A stretch of 64,000 nucleotides of DNA, from positions 1-64,000 of the forward strand of contig NVVJ01000007.1 in NCBI GenBank assembly GCA_002402175.1. The letters run 5' to 3'. The notes under the pieces were generated by a model that worked only from the letters and a program-made list of their open reading frames with translations, ran no database searches and had not been told where the DNA came from. The position numbers were made by a program, and so were the translations under genes. The DNA is from SAR86 cluster bacterium. Its GTDB lineage: Bacteria > Pseudomonadota > Gammaproteobacteria > Pseudomonadales > Pseudohongiellaceae. This document shows, piece by piece, positions 9,095 to 17,756 of the stretch (the first letter of the stretch is position 1; each line of letters opens with the position of its first letter).

Positions 9095-10048
9095 ATGAAT
9101 GAAATTGACTCTAACACTCGCAAAAACGAGTTTGTGTATTTAAGCAATAGAGGCTCCGCTATTTTTAAAGCCGCGCTTGAGCCTTTAGGCGGACGCTTGT
9201 TTCGCGAAGGTGATCGCTCTATTAGCCTGCTCTACTTTGATCAATATGGAGACAAATACCCGCCAGCAGAAGTTGAGGCTGCTTATACCTTAATTGACCG
9301 TCAACGAACCATTCCTTTAGATAATAAGGCAAGGATGGCTACATTGCTGGCTGATGCCGGGCTGTTATATCCCAGAGTTTATTTTGATGATGCGAATGTG
9401 CCTGACGAGTCGGGATCACTGTGGTTTATTAAGGACCCAATGGCTACAGGGGGTAAAGGCATATCAGTTGTTACTCGCGAACAAATAAGTACACACTTTA
9501 CTTTTGGTTGCATTATTCAGGAGGCAGTGCAGGATTTAGCTTTGCTCGAAGGTCGAAAATTCACATTACGAGCTTATGTGTTGGTGCATGATGGAAAATT
9601 ATATTTGTTGCCCGAGGCGATTACTGTACTACATGGCGCTATGTATGACCCGGGCAGTAGTGATCCGATGGTGCAGTTCGAGCATAGTGGGTACATGGAT
9701 GAAAGCAGCGCTATTAAAATGTCTGTATTTGGCGAGCAGTTAATTTCAGAAACAGTTATGAAAAATCTGGAATTAAATATGACTCAAGTGTTTCCTGCTT
9801 TTTCAAATTTTCTCAAATATGAAAAAGCACACACTTATTGTTTGTTTGGTGTTGATGTATTGGTGAAAAGTGATTTGACTACGGTGCTAATCGAGATCAA
9901 TGACCGACCTAATTTGGTTCACACCAGATCGATTAACGAGGCGGTAAACGTACCCATGGTGCAGGCATTATATTGTGTTCTTGAATCTGAAAAAGCACAG
10001 CTACAGAAACCAGAAGCCATGCAATTCAAGTGCATAGCCACACTATAG
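9095..10048 (+). CDS. Tubulin-tyrosine ligase-like ATP-grasp protein
   Basis: A 317-residue cytosolic ATP-grasp protein. The TTL-like marks are KDPMATGGKGISVV (nucleotide loop), IIQEAVQDLALLEGRKFTLRAYVLV (the K-F-x-L-R pattern) and FGVDVLVKSD followed by VLIEINDRPNL (Mg-binding Glu/Asn). This family ligates an amino acid to the carboxyl end of a protein or peptide using ATP; the bacterial substrate is unknown. It is a single gene, divergent from xseA, and ends inside a long inverted repeat at 10043-10082. The fold assignment is good; the substrate is open. Confidence 0.75.
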   Translation: MNEIDSNTRKNEFVYLSNRGSAIFKAALEPLGGRLFREGDRSISLLYFDQYGDKYPPAEVEAAYTLIDRQRTIPLDNKARMATLLADAGLLYPRVYFDDANVPDESGSLWFIKDPMATGGKGISVVTREQISTHFTFGCIIQEAVQDLALLEGRKFTLRAYVLVHDGKLYLLPEAITVLHGAMYDPGSSDPMVQFEHSGYMDESSAIKMSVFGEQLISETVMKNLELNMTQVFPAFSNFLKYEKAHTYCLFGVDVLVKSDLTTVLIEINDRPNLVHTRSINEAVNVPMVQALYCVLESEKAQLQKPEAMQFKCIATL

Positions 10049-10082
10049 AGGCGCAACCCTGAGGGAGGGTGAACCTCTATAG
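10043..10082. terminator. Long bidirectional hairpin between convergent genes
   Basis: CTATAGAGG pairs exactly with CCTCTATAG, and within the loop ACCCT pairs with AGGGT. The stop codon of the ATP-grasp gene lies in the left arm. No T run follows on either strand, so it may work as a transcript-end stabiliser rather than a classical terminator. Confidence 0.5.
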
Positions 10083-10108
10083 CGGGCTAGCAATTGAATT
10101 CTGAGATT

Positions 10109-10507
10109 CTATTGCTTGGCAAATACTTCGCTATTGCGAAGTGAGCCATCTAGGTCGAAAGCGGTTAACTCCATTTTCTTGCCCGCTGGCCCAAACGGGA
10201 AAGTCAGTTTGACAAATGCAGGTGCTCCACCACTAGTAACCAGGCCGCCAGTAATTGCATAGCTTTTGGATAAACCTATAGCACTCCACTCGCAGGCCCC
10301 GTCGCCGGATGATTCCAGTTCAAACGTTTCATCGCCGTACTTGTGAGTCTCACTGATACTTCTAATCGTTAATGTACATTGGCCAGTGCCATTGGCCGCA
10401 CCGTCAGATATGTAGATCCCATCGATAAGCGATTCTGCCAAACCAGCAGGCACATAAAGCAACATAGCAGACGCTAAAGCTCCAGTTAGTAATGTTGTTT
10501 TGTTCAT
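10109..10507 (-). CDS. Small secreted protein of unknown function
   Basis: A 132-residue protein with a clear signal peptide (MNKTTLLTGALASAMLLY, cleavage after LAES or nearby). The mature part contains two Cys residues (GQCTLT and GACEWS) that could form a disulfide, and an even beta-rich pattern. I do not recognise the family. It converges on the ATP-grasp gene and has its own ATG at 10507. It is probably periplasmic; no operon partner is visible. Confidence 0.65.
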   Translation of the reverse strand: MNKTTLLTGALASAMLLYVPAGLAESLIDGIYISDGAANGTGQCTLTIRSISETHKYGDETFELESSGDGACEWSAIGLSKSYAITGGLVTSGGAPAFVKLTFPFGPAGKKMELTAFDLDGSLRNSEVFAKQ

Positions 10508-10649
10508 ATCAAAGCCTCTAGTAAAGTCGATTGCAGAAATAAATCACGATTTCGCAATGATAAGAGTCCGAATGCGCAGCAAATTGACCTATATCAAATT
10601 CACCACGTATTAAGCGCGTGTGTTTCAAATAATGGATGGTTAAGGCTGG

Positions 10650-11870
10650 TTAGCGTTCGTCGCGGGAGAGTAGTGCGCAGGCGGTGACATTGGCGGTGAC
10701 ATTAGCTGCGGTGATAAACATGTCGACAATGAGATCTATGGCGATAAGGATTCCGATTCCCTCAACGGGCAGTCCTAGCGAAATGTAAACAGGTGCCATG
10801 ATTAACAAGCCACCGCTTGGAATTCCAGGCGAATAGAAACTAAATAGCCCTATTGCCGATGCAATTACAAACATTTCATACACGTTAAGGTCGATACCGT
10901 ATAGATTCGCTATGAAATAAGTGCCCGCGGTTCGACCAATAGGGGAGGCAAACTTGAACAGGGTGACTGCGATAGGCAGTACGACTCCGGACACCCTAGT
11001 CGAAATCCCTAAAAGCTCGGTGGCGGCAAATGTTGCTGGCAACGCCGCTAGAGATGAGCGCGTGCTAAAACCGATAATCTGAACAGGCGCTACGGCGCGA
11101 ATAAAGTCCTTGAGAGGTACGCGCCCCACGATGATGGCTATGGGATATAGACACAATGTCATGACCACAATAAGCCCAGCAGCAATTACGATAAATGAAC
11201 CCAGTACTGATATAGCGGAGACGCCAAGTGTAGCTGCTAGAGGGAATACCAGAGCGAATATCCCAATGGGTGCCAATGCCATTATCCAGCCGATTAAAAC
11301 AAACATGGCGTCCTTTATGCCGGTGAAGAAAACGACTACGGCATTTCGCTGAGCTTCGTCAATTTTTAGTAAGGCGGCGGCAAACAGTCCGGTAAAAATC
11401 ATTAATGAGAGGATGGCGTTGTCTGCGGCAGCTCGAATCGGGTTTGTTGGGATCAGGCTGACCAGCCAGTCCCTGAAAGGAGGCAGTTCAGTATTTGCCA
11501 CGTCTGTTGCATTGCTGCTTTCTAGTAGGCTGGCGCTGGCCGCAGGATCTATGTTTAACAGTGAAAGAAGAGGGGGTGCGGCAAGCAAAGTATAAAAACT
11601 GGAGGCGACCACCATTAATACAAACAGAGCAATTGTCTTTCCGCCTAGCTGCGCCGCCACACCGGCGGTTTTTTGCCCGGCAATGGCAGTAACCAATAAT
11701 GCCATTAGTAGCGGAATGACGGTCATGCGGATGGCATTTACCCACAAAGTACCTACTGGCTCTATTATCTCCGGAAGTCCGCTCATAGTGGTGGTATCGG
11801 TTTGCGAAAACCAAATTCCGCCAATGAGCCCCAGACCCAGGCCCAGGAGTATGCGAACTGACTTATTCAT
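10650..11870 (-). CDS. Dicarboxylate/amino acid:cation symporter
   Basis: Inner-membrane sodium- or proton-coupled uptake carrier of the DAACS/SDF family, for glutamate, aspartate or C4-dicarboxylates. Family marks include WVNAIRMTVIPLLMALL, the serine-rich hairpin STRSSLAALPATF, the PIGRTAGTYFIANLYG helix and the final GIPSGGLLIMAPV to DMFITAANV region. The ATG at 11870 puts the start directly before the first helix (MNKSVRILLG) and gives about 406 residues. The frame is open upstream to 12062, but that part is not family-like and overlaps the Rieske gene on the other strand. Confidence 0.88.
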   Translation of the reverse strand: MNKSVRILLGLGLGLIGGIWFSQTDTTTMSGLPEIIEPVGTLWVNAIRMTVIPLLMALLVTAIAGQKTAGVAAQLGGKTIALFVLMVVASSFYTLLAAPPLLSLLNIDPAASASLLESSNATDVANTELPPFRDWLVSLIPTNPIRAAADNAILSLMIFTGLFAAALLKIDEAQRNAVVVFFTGIKDAMFVLIGWIMALAPIGIFALVFPLAATLGVSAISVLGSFIVIAAGLIVVMTLCLYPIAIIVGRVPLKDFIRAVAPVQIIGFSTRSSLAALPATFAATELLGISTRVSGVVLPIAVTLFKFASPIGRTAGTYFIANLYGIDLNVYEMFVIASAIGLFSFYSPGIPSGGLLIMAPVYISLGLPVEGIGILIAIDLIVDMFITAANVTANVTACALLSRDER

Positions 11871-12027
11871 ATTTTGTATGCCGGTATTATTGAATAGTTG
11901 ATACAACATAGCATTGGGTATAAGTGTTTTCAATTTGATGATTAAACTGTCTGATTGCAGGGATACGGGGACTTTGATACCTTCTGCGCAATGAATTAGG
12001 CACAGCGATAAACAACGGAAAGCGAAG

Positions 12028-12633
12028 ATGACAGGCTCCAACAAGGAAGATTTGGCAGGCAAGGGCGAAATAAAAAATACGCGGCTAAGCAGAAGAACAA
12101 TTTTTAAAATGGGTTTGGTTACAGGTGTTGCTGTGCCAATGTCTGCCCTTGGGCAGCCACCCGCCAGAATGCGCCCACAGCCAGGTGATCAACTGGTGTT
12201 TGAAGAAGGGCCCAATCAGGATGCTCTAGTGCGGCCTGAGTTGTTAAGCCTGGAACAAAGGCCAGTCTCGGCCATGGCTCGAGATCCTTCAACTGGGGTG
12301 CTGCGCGATGGGTCTCGACTGAATCGGGTAATGATCACCCGTATAAACACTGAAAAAATGTCCCAGCGGTATCAGAGTAATGCAGCGGATGGAGTCATTG
12401 CCTATTCAGCTGTGTGTACTCACACCGGATGCGATGTGATTAACTGGGACGAAGGCCGGTTACGCATGGCCTGCCCCTGTCATGAATCGCAGTTTGATAT
12501 ATATGATGGCGGTAAAGTAGTCGGTGGGCCTGCTCCAAGGCCTTTAGCAATGCTGCCATTGGAATTAGTTGAGGGCATTGTCACAGTAGCTGCAGAATTT
12601 CGCGGGCGAGTTGGATTTACACAACAGTTTTAG
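12028..12633 (+). CDS. Tat-exported Rieske [2Fe-2S] protein
   Basis: A 201-residue Rieske iron-sulfur protein. The start carries a twin-arginine signal (SRRTIFKMGLVTGVAVPMSALG). The cluster ligands are the Cys and His of CTHTGC (~residue 130) and CPCHESQFD (~150), followed by the usual GPAPRPL proline loop. It could be a stand-alone periplasmic electron carrier. No cytochrome b gene follows, so it is not part of a normal bc1 operon. Instead the next gene is a PQQ dehydrogenase about 70 bases downstream, suggesting electron transfer between them. A GGAAAG ribosome site supports the ATG. Confidence 0.9.
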   Translation: MTGSNKEDLAGKGEIKNTRLSRRTIFKMGLVTGVAVPMSALGQPPARMRPQPGDQLVFEEGPNQDALVRPELLSLEQRPVSAMARDPSTGVLRDGSRLNRVMITRINTEKMSQRYQSNAADGVIAYSAVCTHTGCDVINWDEGRLRMACPCHESQFDIYDGGKVVGGPAPRPLAMLPLELVEGIVTVAAEFRGRVGFTQQF

Positions 12634-12703
12634 TCCTCCCACTTTAGCCCAACCATTTTGGTTCAACCACAGGCTCCTTAAATCACACAAAAAAGGAAAG
12701 CTC

Positions 12704-14416
12704 ATGTTTAATCGCATCACTACTTCTATAGTATTTTTATTGTGTTCGGGTTTTCTCGGCGCTCAATCGTTACCTCCATACAATCCGGTAACGGCAGAAC
12801 GACTATTGAACCCAGAAGAGAGCAACTGGCTTATGTACCGTGGCAGCTATGACTCCCATGGCTTTAGCACACTGGAGCAGATTAATAGAGATAACGTAAA
12901 AGGCCTGGTGCCAGTATGGAGTTTTTCCACTGGTCTTCGAGAGGGGCATCAGGCTCCGCCAATTGTAAATGACGGCTATATGTATGTTAGTACTCCACAG
13001 AATCACATTCTGGCGATTAACGCGCGCACAGGAGATTTGATTTGGCGTTATATTCGTTACCTCCCGGATGATCTACAGCAGTTTCACCCTACAAATCGTG
13101 GAGTTGCTCTGTTTGAGGATCGTGTCTATCTGGCAACAGTAGATGCCTATTTGGTGTCGCTGGATGCCCTTACGGGCGAAGTGATTTGGGAAGTAGCCGT
13201 TGAGGATTATTACAATGGCTATTACATGACAATGGCACCATTGGTTGCTGATGGCAAAGTCATGGTGGGGGTTTCTGGTGGAGAGCTGGGCATTCGAGGA
13301 TTTGTGGCAGCTTATGACGCCATGTCTGGCGAACAGGCATGGAAAACTTTTACTATTCCAGCGCCCGGTGAGCCCGGCTCCGAATCTTGGCCTGGAGACA
13401 CCTGGAAAACCGGTGGCGTGCCTGTGTGGCTTACCGGTTCCTTTGATCCTGAGCTGAATCTGGCGTACTGGGGTACGGGTAATGGCGGGCCATGGATGGG
13501 TGACACTCGCCCGGGTGATAATCTTTATTCAAGTTCGGTGATTGCTCTGGATGTTACAACCGGAGAATTGAAAAACCACCATCAGTATCACTGGAATGAT
13601 TCCTGGGATTGGGATGAAGTCTCTGCACCGTTGTTAATTGATTTTGAGCGCGACGGCAATACCGTAAACGGCATGGTACATCCAGGGCGTAACGGCTATC
13701 TCTGGTTTCTTGAGCGGGAGGCTGATGCAATTAACTTTGTCGATGCCAACCCCTATGTTTATCAGGATGTTTTTACCAGCATCGACGCTGTTACTGGTAG
13801 GCCAGAATACGACATGAGCAAGAAACCGGGAACCGGCTACGAAGCAAGCTTTTGCCCCTCTTTATGGGGCGGTAAAGACTGGCCGCCAGCGGCGTTCAAT
13901 CCGGAATCGCGTCTATTATTTATTCCGGCGAATGACAATGTTTGTTCTACCATGGTGGGCGAAGAAATTCAGTACAGCCCTGGCCGTTCCTATATAGGAA
14001 GAGGTACATCGGAGAACGGCGGTTTTTTTGTGCGACCTGGCACTAATCATGTCGGTGAGTTGCAAGCCTGGAATGTTGATACAGGTGAGCGTGTATGGAC
14101 AACCACTTTTGAAAGTCAGAATTGGGGGCCGGTGTTAGCTACTGCCGGTGATCTTATATTCATGGGAGGCACTAACGACAGGTACTTTTGCGCCTTCGAC
14201 GCCGACACAGGTGAGATTCTTTGGCAGCAACGAACAAATTCTGGCATTACTGGTGTGCCTGTGACTTATACATTAGACGGCAAGCAATATGTAGCGGTGC
14301 AGTCTGGCTGGGGCGTGGATGCACAGCGCGAACAAAATCTTTTGAATATGGCAAAAGGCGAACAACACTATGTTCCGCAGGGTGGCGTTATCTGGGTATT
14401 TGCATTGCCTGATTAA
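12704..14416 (+). CDS. Periplasmic PQQ-dependent dehydrogenase
   Basis: A quinoprotein of the methanol/ethanol dehydrogenase fold, an eight-bladed propeller that oxidises an alcohol or sugar-like substrate in the periplasm. The ATG at 12704, with ribosome site AAAGGAAAG, gives a signal peptide (MFNRITTSIVFLLCSGFLGAQ). Blades carry the tryptophan-docking pattern (LDALTGEVIWE, YDAMSGEQAWK, WNVDTGERVWT). The active-site region reads WGTGNGGPW and SWDWDEV. No adjacent Cys-Cys pair is present, unlike classical methanol dehydrogenases, and no C-terminal haem c domain. The frame is open upstream to 12611, overlapping the Rieske gene. Substrate is unknown. Confidence 0.9.
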   Translation: MFNRITTSIVFLLCSGFLGAQSLPPYNPVTAERLLNPEESNWLMYRGSYDSHGFSTLEQINRDNVKGLVPVWSFSTGLREGHQAPPIVNDGYMYVSTPQNHILAINARTGDLIWRYIRYLPDDLQQFHPTNRGVALFEDRVYLATVDAYLVSLDALTGEVIWEVAVEDYYNGYYMTMAPLVADGKVMVGVSGGELGIRGFVAAYDAMSGEQAWKTFTIPAPGEPGSESWPGDTWKTGGVPVWLTGSFDPELNLAYWGTGNGGPWMGDTRPGDNLYSSSVIALDVTTGELKNHHQYHWNDSWDWDEVSAPLLIDFERDGNTVNGMVHPGRNGYLWFLEREADAINFVDANPYVYQDVFTSIDAVTGRPEYDMSKKPGTGYEASFCPSLWGGKDWPPAAFNPESRLLFIPANDNVCSTMVGEEIQYSPGRSYIGRGTSENGGFFVRPGTNHVGELQAWNVDTGERVWTTTFESQNWGPVLATAGDLIFMGGTNDRYFCAFDADTGEILWQQRTNSGITGVPVTYTLDGKQYVAVQSGWGVDAQREQNLLNMAKGEQHYVPQGGVIWVFALPD

Positions 14417-14499
14417 AATTAAACGTAGGGGCTCGATTATTTTTCAGTAGAGCCACCGTTGTATTTTTTTAAACATTTCTATGTAAACAAGGTAGTTTG

Positions 14500-15018
14500 A
14501 TGATGACTGATTTAAATGTAATAGAAAATCTCGTCGACAAATTTGAGCAGAAAAAAATGACTCGTCGTGAACTGGTTGCATCGCTGATCGTAGCTACCGG
14601 TGCGGCGACGGTGTCCACTGGTATTAATGCCCAAACCGCGGAGCCAGTGGCGAGGGGTATATCCATGAACCATGTTTCACTTTCGGTTATTGACGTGGAG
14701 CGCTCAGCAGATTTCTACAACAGTGTATTAGACATGGAAATAATAAGTCGCCCAGCGAACGGGGGCATAAATATGAGTCTGGGGGATGAGAGTTTTTTAG
14801 GTTTATATAATTTACCCAACCCTGGTGGCATGCATCATATGTGTATCGGGGTGAATGACTACGACCCTGATGCTTTGGCGGCAAAGTTGCTTGAGCACGG
14901 TATTCAGGCGAATGTAAATCGTGATCCGGCCAATCGGACCAGCGGCGGTGATCAGCTTTATTTTACTGACCCTGATGGAATTTTAGTGCAGCTGGCTCAG
15001 CATGGTTATCTGGGTTAG
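14500..15018 (+). CDS. VOC (glyoxalase-fold) protein with Tat signal
   Basis: About 172 residues. The N-terminal half carries a twin-arginine-type signal (TRRELVASLIVATGAATVS). Residues ~55-172 form one vicinal-oxygen-chelate domain: NHVSLSVIDVERSADFY, then MHHMCIGVND and DPDGILVQL. Two likely metal His ligands are present, but the usual last ligand Glu is Gln in VQL. ATGs at 14500 and 14503 follow an AAGGTAG ribosome site. It follows the PQQ dehydrogenase by about 80 bases on the same strand and may act on the same substrate family. An exported VOC protein is unusual. Confidence 0.8.
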   Translation: MMTDLNVIENLVDKFEQKKMTRRELVASLIVATGAATVSTGINAQTAEPVARGISMNHVSLSVIDVERSADFYNSVLDMEIISRPANGGINMSLGDESFLGLYNLPNPGGMHHMCIGVNDYDPDALAAKLLEHGIQANVNRDPANRTSGGDQLYFTDPDGILVQLAQHGYLG

Positions 15019-15030
15019 CTGGAACGTCGT

Positions 15031-15594
15031 TCAGCTTTCAGCTAATTGCTTAAGCTGTGATAAAAAATTGTTTTTAAATGTAGTCTGACGAGAGTTCGAA
15101 AACTCTTCAGATTCGCGTGTGGTTCTTTGCTGGTTTTCATTTTCGCCGAACCAGTAATATATTCTGCTCATAAATATTGAAACTACAGAATTATCGGCAT
15201 CAATTTCCTTAATCGTTACCATTGCAATACCTTGCGTTGCTTCGCCTTCCTGAGAGTTTGGTAGATTAACTAACAACACCATATTTTCAGGAATAATTTT
15301 TGCAACTTCAATGTAAAAGTCGTCATAGAGCCTAATCAGGTCGCCTTCGGCTACGGTTGAGCTAGTGGAATTAGTTTCAGCCATCCAGGGCATCCATGAA
15401 CTCATTTCGAGTATATGAGGCCAAACCACCGAAACAGACCTGCCAATAGTAATGTCAAAATGATCTGTGTAGTAATAAGAATCACCGAGGTCGATATCAA
15501 CAGGGCTAATTTGAGCGTTCAACAAGCGCGAAGGGAAAATCAGGCAGATCAGAGTTATAGATACAATAGATGCTACAGAGTTAAGTGTTCTCAT
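15031..15594 (-). CDS. Secreted SRPBCC-like protein
   Basis: A 187-residue protein with a signal peptide (SIVSITLICLIFPSRLLNAQ). The mature region resembles a START/SRPBCC lipid- or ligand-binding fold: an early strand DITIGRSVSVVWPHILEMSSWMPWM, then strands around EGDLIRL and MVLLVNLP, and a long C-terminal helix (SRQTTFKNNFLSQLKQLAE). The fold call rests on the strand pattern and the x-VWPHI helix start and is moderate. It converges on the VOC gene and lies downstream of the methyltransferase gene on the same strand. Confidence 0.6.
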   Translation of the reverse strand: MRTLNSVASIVSITLICLIFPSRLLNAQISPVDIDLGDSYYYTDHFDITIGRSVSVVWPHILEMSSWMPWMAETNSTSSTVAEGDLIRLYDDFYIEVAKIIPENMVLLVNLPNSQEGEATQGIAMVTIKEIDADNSVVSIFMSRIYYWFGENENQQRTTRESEEFSNSRQTTFKNNFLSQLKQLAES

Positions 15595-15677
15595 TCGTGT
15601 TCTATCTCTGAATTTGGATGAGTATTGCGGTTACGTTAGCACTTCCTCGGAACCTTTCCAGCAAAATCAAAACCGAA

Positions 15678-16478
15678 TTAATCTTTCTGAAATTTCAACA
15701 GAAACCGATCTGTATTTCGGCCCAGCATAGGATCAAATACGGGGCGACGGCGGCGATCTCTTTCATTGTTCAATAATTCGCTGTCACCAATAAGTTTAAA
15801 ACCGGCATTTTTGGCGAGCTCCACGGCCTGGTTTTTTTGCATGCGATGTAAGCGAGCGTTGTCCTGATCTTTATCTCCAGAATGGTCGATTACAGCTAGT
15901 ACGCCGCCAGTTTTAAGCAGGGTTTTTAGGTGACTTAACAAAGCACTGGCATAGCCGGGCTCGCTGTTATAAAAATCATGAAGTATTTGCACCATCATGA
16001 CAGCGTCCAGTGAGCCGGGTTCGATGTCCAGGTCGAAAAACCCCTGCCTTAAATGTTCAATATTGGTTAAAGACGCAATGTCAATTCTTTCATCCAGCGC
16101 GTCAGCAAGGGAGAACATTTGTCGTATATCTTCTATATTTGAATTTGCTGCCGGGTTTTGAGCGTATACCACCCCTTGGCTGCCAACGACTTTTGATAAG
16201 ATATAGCTGTAATAACCATCGGCAGCGTATATATCTAGCACTCGCATGCCACTTTTAATGCCGAGAAATTCCATGACCTCTGCAGGTTTACGAATATCAT
16301 CTCTTAGTAAATGATTTACATCGCGTTCATTTGCATTTAATGCCTGCTCAAGAACCAGCCTGTCCTGCGCAAATAGGGTGGCTGAACTTACGGTCAATAG
16401 TACGGTCAATAGTACAAGTATAAAAGCAGATAACAGTGGGAGTGATATTTTAATTCTGTGTTTATCCATTGTTAACAT
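15678..16478 (-). CDS. Exported class I SAM methyltransferase-like protein
   Basis: A 266-residue protein with a signal/anchor helix (residues ~10-35) and a Rossmann methyltransferase domain: GMRVLDIYAADGYYSYILS (SAM motif I), then SLDAVMMVQILHDF and GGVLAVIDHS. Homologues with signal peptides are common in marine gammaproteobacteria, though SAM is not known to be available in the periplasm. ATGs at 16478 and 16469 are both possible. The signal segment contains an exact 12-base tandem repeat (16390-16413) that duplicates LLTV. It lies 16 bases downstream of the di-haem gene, so it is probably in the same operon. Confidence 0.75.
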   Translation of the reverse strand: MLTMDKHRIKISLPLLSAFILVLLTVLLTVSSATLFAQDRLVLEQALNANERDVNHLLRDDIRKPAEVMEFLGIKSGMRVLDIYAADGYYSYILSKVVGSQGVVYAQNPAANSNIEDIRQMFSLADALDERIDIASLTNIEHLRQGFFDLDIEPGSLDAVMMVQILHDFYNSEPGYASALLSHLKTLLKTGGVLAVIDHSGDKDQDNARLHRMQKNQAVELAKNAGFKLIGDSELLNNERDRRRRPVFDPMLGRNTDRFLLKFQKD

Positions 16479-16493
16479 TCTATGGTGCGGACC

Positions 16494-17756
16494 TTAGTTT
16501 TCAGGTGGACTCAACCATTTTTCAGCGGTAGCCAGAGGGGCGGTAAGTGTTCGTAAAAAGCTTTCCAGCTGTCTGCGTTCTACCGCTCGCAGCCCTAATG
16601 GTTTTGCTTCGTTGTGGCTAAGCATGGATGTGGGTGCATCGTTATAGTGTTCAATAACTTGTTGAAGAGTATTTAATTGGCCGCCGTGCATATAAGGTGC
16701 AGTCAACGTTATGTTGCGCAGTGTTGGAGTTTTTTGCGCGCCTACAAGGTCATTTTCGTCACGAGCAAAACGTAATTCGGTGCACTGTGTTGGTGTAGCG
16801 TCGCTAAATTCCCCTAGACAATTAAATGGGTCGGATCGCGCACTACGGACACCGTCATATCTTCCCATGGGTGGAAGTTGTCCGCTCACAGCCAGCACGC
16901 CAGTGTTATGAAAATCATTATTAGTGAAGAGTGGGCTATTATGGCAGTTTACGCATTGGGCCTTGCCAATAAACAGCTTTAATCCCGCGATTTCGGAATT
17001 GCTTAGCAGGTCGTTTTGTCTGGTAGATGAATTATCTGACAGCATGTCAGCGTACTCATCAAATTTTGAGGGGCCGGGGATAATCTTGCGCTCATAAGCG
17101 GCGATTGCCTTTCCCATATTAGAAAATATTCGAGATACACTGTTTTGTGCAGCGTTACTCATGCTATTCCATGCGGCTTGCTGCTGCGCATCGCCTAGAG
17201 GCGAAGCAGAAGGAGGCAGGTCAAGATCCTCAGGCAGCGATTGGAATACTCTTTCATACATTTCCTTGTAAGTACTGTCATCCATTAGAAGACTAATCAG
17301 TTGGACCCTGTCGCTTCCATGTTCGTGGCTAGCCTCGAGCGGGGCAAGTGCCTGCGACCATTGACTGTCTTTGCGCCCGTCCCAGTAAAGCCAGGGGCTA
17401 TAAGCCAATCCGATAAGGCTGGGTGTGTGTCGAGGCCCCACGCTAATACCGACAGCCAAGTCGAGACCATCAGCGAACATTAATTCTGGTTTGTGGCAGC
17501 TTGCACAGGCAACGGTATTGTTGCTGCTTAGCCGCGTATCAAAATACAGTCGATGACCAAGTGCAGCAGCTAGTGGGTTATTAGCAACAGCATTACTTGG
17601 ATCTTCAGGAAGCGCTGGGAGGTTCGTCAACGACAAAGAATTGATTAGGCTTTGTTCATTTTTATCCCATTGATCAGGAATTGGCAGCGCAGCAAAATTC
17701 CATGCAAGTGTTGACGCGACTACTAACGTAATTACTGATATTGATAATTTTTTCAT
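16494..17756 (-). CDS. Di-haem cytochrome c peroxidase/MauG family protein
   Basis: A 420-residue periplasmic di-haem protein. A signal peptide (VITLVVASTLAWNFAALP) is followed by two c-type haem sites: CASCHK (~residue 85) and CVNCHN (~285). The family motifs GLAYSPWLYWDGRKDSQWSQALAPLE and KTPTLRNITLTAPYMHGG are clear. Members either reduce H2O2 or carry out MauG-like long-range oxidations. Its ATG overlaps the stop of the upstream FixH/YtkA-like gene (TAATG), showing translational coupling. Confidence 0.92.
   Translation of the reverse strand: MKKLSISVITLVVASTLAWNFAALPIPDQWDKNEQSLINSLSLTNLPALPEDPSNAVANNPLAAALGHRLYFDTRLSSNNTVACASCHKPELMFADGLDLAVGISVGPRHTPSLIGLAYSPWLYWDGRKDSQWSQALAPLEASHEHGSDRVQLISLLMDDSTYKEMYERVFQSLPEDLDLPPSASPLGDAQQQAAWNSMSNAAQNSVSRIFSNMGKAIAAYERKIIPGPSKFDEYADMLSDNSSTRQNDLLSNSEIAGLKLFIGKAQCVNCHNSPLFTNNDFHNTGVLAVSGQLPPMGRYDGVRSARSDPFNCLGEFSDATPTQCTELRFARDENDLVGAQKTPTLRNITLTAPYMHGGQLNTLQQVIEHYNDAPTSMLSHNEAKPLGLRAVERRQLESFLRTLTAPLATAEKWLSPPEN

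Noticed and set aside
11871-12062. N-terminal extension of the symporter
   Set aside because: It is not family-like, has no ribosome site and overlaps the Rieske gene on the other strand.
12611-12703. N-terminal extension of the PQQ dehydrogenase
   Set aside because: It overlaps the Rieske gene, is not signal-like, and the ATG at 12704 has a strong ribosome site and a clean signal peptide.
14431-14470. GGCTC/GAGCC stem followed by a T run after the PQQ dehydrogenase gene
   Set aside because: The stem is five pairs with a long loop and the T run is about 15 bases away; too weak to call.
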